Below, piece after piece: positions 43,201 through 64,000 of a DNA stretch of 64,000 nucleotides (within the stretch, counting starts at the first letter, position 1; every line of letters starts with the position of its first letter). Below the pieces are notes generated by a model. The model had not been told where the DNA came from, searched no databases, and saw nothing but the letters and a program-made list of their open reading frames with translations. The DNA is taken from contig NC_061062.1 of NCBI RefSeq assembly GCF_021917145.1, positions 3,755,468 through 3,819,467 of the forward strand. The letters run 5' to 3'. Position numbers and translations under genes: made by a program. The DNA is from Hypomesus transpacificus. Taxonomy: Eukaryota > Chordata > Actinopteri > Osmeriformes > Osmeridae.

Positions 43201-43368
43201 AGGTGGGGGGCACAGCTCTACAGTCAGTTGGTGACCGGGTGCGAGAAAGCCATGAATGATAAGTTGAGCCCAAACTCTGGGGTGGGGGTCAAACATGGAA
43301 CCTATGGCAACAAACAAGAGATCCTCATTAACTCTCAAGAACCAGCCACGCTCCTTTTGGAATTCTGA
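37279..43368 (+). CDS. Fusion protein: three H2C2 integrase-type zinc-binding units, two THAP-like fingers, C-terminal DTD2-like domain
   Basis: I do not recognise a named gene. Exons 37279-37396, 37511-37823, 37977-38169, 38458-38764, 38906-39206, 39290-39479, 39705-39903, 40358-40661, 40775-40960, 41118-41264, 41357-41540, 41728-42029, 42260-42470, 42699-42768 and 43043-43368 join in frame (3351 nt, 1116 residues). Each unit starts with a small helical segment, then an H2C2 finger (H-x4-H ... C-x2-C: YHDNNEH/CETC, FHNDRGH/CDQC, FHDELNH/CSEC) as in retroelement and Ginger integrases. Units 1 and 2 go on into a THAP-like C2CH finger (C-x4-C; CSKHF and CSGHF; DAVPTI and DAVPSM). Exons 9-12 are acidic, then Q/P-rich, linker. 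Residues about 957-1116 are DTD2-like with DTD2 intron positions (70-nt middle exon in both), but end in NSQEPATLLLEF instead of a Gly-Pro motif. No integrase catalytic core is present. Probably a domesticated nuclear DNA-binding protein; function unknown. A separate DTD2 paralogue transcript cannot be excluded. Confidence 0.8.
38220..38416 (+). mobile_element. tRNA-derived SINE, full length (copy 5)
   Basis: Best-preserved copy: GTCAGATGGCTGAGCGG head, GGATCGATTTCCCGCCGTG box B region, GTGTCCTTGGGCAAGGCAC core and GGATAAGAGCGTCTGCTAAA tail. It lies in intron 3 of the fusion gene, about 40 bp before exon 38458-38764. Confidence 0.85.
39904..40357 (+). other. Intron of fusion gene with possible tRNA-like SINE fragment
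   Basis: At about 40003-40085 the minus strand shows a box-B-like GCGTTCGAGCCC and other tRNA-like words, possibly a second SINE family. A short duplication (TTTTTGGGGTTTAGATTTAC type) follows near 40215-40280. Confidence 0.4.
42485..42562 (+). mobile_element. tRNA-like SINE fragment
   Basis: TAGCTCGGTGGTTAGAGCAT (box A) and a weak box B-like AAGGTTGAAGG, then TATAAATACAAATG. It lacks a cloverleaf 3' half, so I call it a truncated SINE, not a tRNA gene. It sits in the intron after exon 42260-42470. Confidence 0.55.
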
Positions 43369-43496
43369 AGCCTTGTGTACCTGTGTTCTCAATGAGGTGC
43401 AATTGATTGTGTTTACAAGTTACAGGAAAAATACGATTTGTCAGTATTTGAGTCCCATCACATGTACAGCAGTCTACACTATGCCCTTTTGGCGAA

Positions 43497-43502
43497 AATA
43501 AA
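43497..43502 (+). terminator. Polyadenylation signal of the fusion gene
   Basis: AATAAA about 130 bp downstream of the stop codon, followed by a T-rich stretch. Standard signal; use not verified. Confidence 0.7.
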
Positions 43503-43509
43503 ATTCACT

Positions 43510-44668
43510 TTTATGATTTTTTTTTTATCACAGGTTTTATTTACAAAGCTGTTGTTAACATATGTATTATTTGTCACAATGTTTGTGACCTGACAAAAAG
43601 GGAGGGGATGCAGAGCATGTTACAATTGTATAGAGGCTGTCTTCTTGAATTCTCGTTGCTACTGGTGATTAAGAAGCTGCTAGCTATCTTCTTGCTGTGG
43701 ATGGTAACATGAAATGTCAACCATTCAGTCTGAAATCTTAAGATAGGTCACTTGAAGGTTTAAACAAATGTGTTAAATAAATAAAAATACTTAAAAAAAT
43801 GTGTCTCCCTTTGATTTGTTCACATCAGTGTAACATTATATAAGACGTTTAGGTCCTTCATTCATTCTTAGCATGAACTCATTGTCCAACCTTTCGATTA
43901 TTCGACCAGAGTGTAAGCCCCTAAAATAACTTTTGAGAGTTCAAACATTGAACCTATAACTCTTATGACGACGATGAAGAGAGACGTAACACAAATGTCT
44001 TGATCTAGTTGTGGATCAAACAGTATGACTTTCAGATGTGAAAGGTAAATATAGAACAGTGTCTGATGAGATGCTCCCCTACTAGGCAATGTAAAAAGCT
44101 GGACAAATCACTCAACTAAAGCACACTAATGTTGGATTTATAAATGGTACTGCATCAACAGGCAAGAGAGAAAGACCACTAGCGTTAAGAAGGGTTTTCG
44201 GGAAACTTTGAAGCATGTGACGTATGCAACGGAGAGTTTGTACGCCATATACAACTTCAATCCTCGCGATAGTTTAGTAAATCAATCATTTTCCTATCAC
44301 AACGGAGGGTCGAAGTCTGTGAAATGTCCACGTTTTGCGGTCTGGCACAATGATAAAGTCACTAATGTTCCATTGTATCCACAGTTAAGGGATTGCAACA
44401 CAATAAAAATGTCGACATTATGAAAAGCGCTGATCAACATGGCAACGACAGGATATAGCCACGAACTATTATAATGACTATAGAAAAGAATATTCTCACC
44501 GGTTAATCATTATCATTGACTTGCCTTAGACTATCTTATCTAGACTGTCTCCTCATTTGCCATTTCACCTTCATGACAACCACAACCTGAAGGCAATGTC
44601 CATTCGTTGCCGTCCATACTGTACCAGAATGGACCAACTTTCTACATGAGGGATTTCAAACATAAAAT
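43510..44668. promoter_or_regulatory. Intergenic region upstream of MIA2 with inverted DTD2-promoter-like block
   Basis: No coding frame. At 44185-44330 the minus strand repeats the DTD2 upstream block: TATCGCGAGGA, a GTCACATG E-box-like site and TTCAAAGTTTCCCG occur in the same order. The remaining sequence is unique and AT-rich. It presumably contains the MIA2 promoter. Confidence 0.55.
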
Positions 44669-60067
<15,399 letters not shown>

Positions 60068-60745
60068 GCCTTATTTGAGTCTTGGCGTCTCCTCAAATGT
60101 CACTCTCCTTTGCTGGTTCAACTGCTCCCCCCCGCACACACACACACAGTCTCAATTTCCTGTGTTGTACTTCCTGTTGTTGTGCTGAGCAAGGGTAAGC
60201 TTACAGGACGGTTTCCTGCAGGAGGTCATGTGACCAGTGCCCCTTATTGAGGCAGAGAATAGTTTCTTCTCAAAAACATTGGATACACACATAGAAACCC
60301 AGAGACTTGACTGGATGTATTGGCTGAGGTCGTGTTGCCAGTCACAAAGAGCATGATCCCATCGCAAAAGTGATCTGAATCCACCTTTTTTGGAAATATA
60401 ACATTTACTAACTTTGAAAGGTTTTCCATTTGCTTAGGATTTTCCGAAATTACTTTTTAATTTAACTTTTTAAAGAATCCTGTCCCTTGTGGACTTGACA
60501 TGTGTATATGTAGAAATTGTGTTGATATGGATTTAAAAGTAAGTTGTACTGTAAATATACATGAGCCAGTCCAGAGGGTAGAGCGCGCTGCAGTGGCGCT
60601 GCAGTGGCCCTGCTGTGTTCCCCTGACCGTCCAGACTCCTGGTACAACTCAGGGACTCGGTGCAGCACGCCATGAGAGACTGAAAATGATGAAGAATGTG
60701 ATTAGCTGTAAAGTGTATAAATAAAAGGAATCCTTTCTCAAGTGT
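60068..60745 (+). other. mia2: MIA2 3' UTR
   Basis: Non-coding sequence after the stop (ATC TGA at 60062-60067), with a strong AATAAA at 60720-60725 followed by a GT/T-rich stretch. Confidence 0.8.
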
Positions 60746-60883
60746 TTTGTCGAGTCAAACTCTGAGCTGAACCAGACAGATGCGTTGACACCCGGTCCAC
60801 CTACAGGGAGTGATCTTGAAAATGCAGTTACTGCCGGGAAGAGCTGGCATGCTCCTTGAAGCTCACCGTAGCTCTCTCTCTCC

Positions 60884-61016
60884 CCCCCCCTCTCTCTCTC
60901 CTGTCTCTGTCTCTCTCCCCCCCCTCTCTCTCTCTCCTGTCTCTGTCTCTCTCCCCCCCCTCTCTCTCTCTCTCCTGTCCTCTCTCTCTCCCCCCCTCTC
61001 TCTTTCCCTCTCTCTC
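60884..61016. repeat. CT-rich minisatellite downstream of MIA2
   Basis: Three to four copies of a unit of about 40 bp built from (TC)n, CCCCCCC and CCTGTCTCTGTC. Confidence 0.85.
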
Positions 61017-61349
61017 AGGCCACACTACACCCATGCTCAGGTCATGGAGTCATGTGGAGCACTAGATGGTGTCTTCATTTAGCAGATGCTTTTTCTTTTT
61101 TATCCAAATAACCTAGTCATTTCAGGTGAACTTCTCTTTTCTGGTGAAACCTGAAAGGAGGCTTATGAATTAAGATTTATTTTTTAATCGGGTCTACAAA
61201 TATACAGGTAGGGTCGATATGTGTTCTAATTATAGGTTCCTGATGCTGTGCTATACAGCCAGCAAACAGGAAAAAGCTACATATGGATTGGCAAACAGTT
61301 AAGTTGAAGAACTTGATACATTTACAAAAATACACAAGACATTGGGATT

Positions 61350-64000
61350 GTTTTTAATGCTTTTATTCACTGATTAAAAGAAGCATTCATTCAACATTGA
61401 TTCAAATCAACATTCCGCTGGTTTACCTTATAATATTTGCCAGTTGGGTTTTTTTTTTTCTTCCCGTAAAAGGTTTTTCCTTCGAAATCTTGGAACCTTG
61501 GATCACCTTTCTAACCAATAAAATCCCACCTTCTCAGGTGTCCTCCCACCCCTGCACCAAAGGCTCTGCTACCTTTGCAGATGTACATATAAAATCCAAT
61601 GCTATGTGCTCACACTAGAGATAATTGTCGACAGAACACTCTTGCCTAGAATATTAAACATTTAAGATGGTAAAACCATTTTTGCAAAACAACCAACACT
61701 TACAAACATTTGTTTCATATTTCATCATGTTCATAAATAGTATCCCCGGACATTGTGTTGCATAAGAGTATGTATCTGATATCTATACAAATATGCACTG
61801 TGAGTTTTTAAATCGCATTTTTGTCTTTCACGTAGTTCTAAAGGAGGCAGCCAGGTGTCTGGGCTGTGGGTGCCTTAGGTGGCCACTTGAATGACTCGCA
61901 TTATTGCAAACTGTCCTGATTTTAAACAAATGCACAACATTCGTACCACTTAAAACGGGGGCCTGCCGACCAGTCTCACGGAGACAATGTCTGTACCCAC
62001 GGTCGCCGCTGACAACGAGGTGGCTTCCGAAGAATCAAGATCTTAAAACAATATCTGTCACAATCAGGTAATAATAATAATAATAATAAGGCCAAGTATC
62101 GCTGTAAGTTCTGTTATTTTTCATTTGCAAGTGACAGGAAAAATGAAATGAAAGAAAGGAGCCAATACTAAGTTCTAAGATGCTTTACACTTGCATAGTT
62201 TGTGACTTTGCTATGATGCAGGTCAGCCAGAGAGAGGGTAGGCCAGTGTTCGACCTTTAACCTCCACCTTCCAAATGACGATACCTGGAAGTCACGTGTC
62301 ACAAAGCAGGTATCATTAGTAAGCCAGCTAACTAGAACTTGCACTTGAAATGTATGGTGTCACTGATGACATACCCTCTAAAAACTCAAGTTCAGCTTGT
62401 CTTTTGAACCAGAAAATATAATGATATATATATATAGAGAGAGAGATTTATAAATACACATGTGAAAGTGAATTCAGATTAGCTGGCCAACATCATTCTC
62501 CCACAGTGTGAAACACATCCCTCTAGATTATAATACAGTGTTTAAGGGCTTCATGTTTACCATCGCAAGGAAGAATGGAGTCCAGTCCATGTAGGTGATC
62601 CTGGCACATCACGCCACCTCTCTGGCTTCTGCCTGCCAGAGCAGCAGTCGTCTCAGCCAGATCTGGGTCAAAGTACCTAATGTGCATTTGATTTAACTCA
62701 CATGTTGCACTTTAGCACTGCCCCATTGGTTTTTACTGTAATGGGTAAAGTAAATCCTGAGGCGCCTAGTATTTAACGATAGGATTTCACCCGGGCTTGT
62801 TCTCAGGCCATTTCTATTTAGGCAACAAGATAGCCACCTCTCGGACATGAAGGACCCCACATCTGACTGAGGCTAACCGCTAGCAGCTTCCTACAATTCA
62901 CTACAAGAGAGATATTTCGATTGCAAATGCATACAAAGTGTCCAGAAAATCAATTGTCAAAAGAAGAAAAGAAAAAAAAGAAAGAATAGAAAAGGAACTG
63001 GGACATCCAACTGAATTGTGTTAACCAACTGGTCGTCTTAGCAACATGCTAACAGTTCTGTGCTGTGGTACCAGAGCCAAGGTCTAACCAGCCTCTGTGC
63101 TGTGGTCACAGTTACAACCAGGGCGATACAGACATCTCTGGATTATTCCACTTTTCAATTTCATTACACTGTCGTCACAACAGAGCAGCTGTCTACTCGT
63201 TATCTACCTGATCCCCATGCCCCTCAAAAGAAAGAAAGAGAAAAAAAATAGAGTAAAAAAATAAGTTATTTTCATGCAGACATTTGGCCATTTCTCTGTT
63301 TGTGATGGACTCGTCCGGTGGAATGTTCCTACAGGTCTCGTAGCAGCGCGCAGGTCTGATAGAACCAACCTCCAGTTTCAACACGTTTAAGTTACATTCA
63401 CTCTTTCACAGTGAAACAGGTGCTTTGTTGAACAGAGAGAGAGAGAAAGAGAATCTACCGGTTTGCTGACCTTGCCACAGCACAGCTGTGGAACAAAAAC
63501 AGGCCCACTTCAACCCCTCTGTGTGTGTACAATATGTGGAAGCAGCACTGTATAAGTACTGCAGTAGTACACATTCTGGCTGGTCAGCCTTTGGCCCTGC
63601 CCCCCCGTCTGGAGTGTGGAGGGCACTTCTGAAGGCTCGCTAGAATCACCAAGATCTTTGGCAGCTGGTGCGGACAGACTCCAAGACGCCGGGTCAACAT
63701 CCAGTGACTGATAGTAAAAAATAAAAAAAAAGGACGCCCTCCTTTGGACTCCTCCCTTACGTGTGTATGTGGTTGAGGCCTGAGCGATTGTGACTCCTCC
63801 CCTTCCTCTTCACCCTCCTCTACTGACGGAACCCTGAGAACGTCTGTTTCCTGTTCACTGCAGAGACAGTGGTACGACTTCACGCACACCCTTCACTCTG
63901 ATGGATGCACATCTGAAACTTAATAAACTAGCGAGCACGCACACCTACCCAACACAGAATCGAAAACAAAAACACTGATGCGTAACTGAGCTATACTTCT
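61350..64000 (-). other. Probable 3' UTR of a convergent minus-strand gene
   Basis: About 2.6 kb with no coding frame that shows homology. A minus-strand AATAAA lies at 61362-61367, just left of the block, as expected for the end of a long 3' UTR. In human the gene convergent with MIA2 is FBXO33 (memory), which would fit, but nothing in the sequence proves it. It contains only minor repeats: (AAT)n near 62070-62090, (TA)n/(GA)n near 62420-62447 and A-rich tracts near 62960 and 63230. Confidence 0.35.

Noticed and set aside
63584-63889. 101-codon minus-strand frame as a coding exon
   Set aside because: No homology, low-complexity composition and no clear splice sites; more likely 3' UTR.

Overview
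The window is nuclear DNA from a ray-finned fish, almost certainly a teleost. All genes are vertebrate and multi-exon with GT-AG introns. The introns and flanks hold tRNA-derived SINEs with a V-SINE-like core, hAT and Tc1-like non-autonomous elements, and many micro- and minisatellites typical of teleosts. Species cannot be named from this alone. There are no prokaryotic features.

Layout: (1) 1-12498, minus strand: the 5' two thirds of HECTD1 (HECT-domain E3 ubiquitin ligase), 24 coding exons from the start codon to the MIB/HERC2 domain and part of the serine-rich linker; the catalytic HECT domain lies beyond the left edge. A probable non-coding first exon is near 14618. (2) 16929-33051, minus strand: complete HEATR5A, 34 coding exons, about 2060 residues, with its 3' UTR down to about 15360. 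(3) 35184-36100, plus strand: intact DTD2 (D-aminoacyl-tRNA deacylase 2 / ATD), divergent from HEATR5A. (4) 37279-43368, plus strand: a 15-exon, phase-consistent reading frame of about 1116 residues. It joins three H2C2 integrase-type zinc-binding units and two THAP-like zinc fingers (both transposon-related) to a C-terminal copy of DTD2. I do not recognise this architecture, and it is the best candidate for an undescribed gene here. (5) 44669-60067, plus strand: MIA2 (TALI/cTAGE5), the ER exit-site cargo receptor, with signal peptide, SH3 domain, a very long 15-bp-periodic charged repeat in one giant exon, a membrane exon, an internal cTAGE5-type first exon, coiled coils and a proline-rich tail. 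(6) 60068-64000: the MIA2 3' UTR, then about 2.6 kb without a coding frame that looks like the 3' UTR of a convergent minus-strand gene.

The set HECTD1-HEATR5A-DTD2 and MIA2 is linked on human chromosome 14 (from memory), so this is conserved vertebrate linkage rather than an operon. The unusual parts are the DTD2 duplication fused to transposon-derived domains, an inverted copy of the DTD2 upstream region about 9 kb away, the long MIA2 repeat rod, tandem repeats that carry splice donors in MIA2, and an apparent displaced-frame stretch in the MIA2 proline-rich exons. All splice junctions were assigned by hand from GT-AG sites, frame and remembered homologues; none was confirmed with transcripts.
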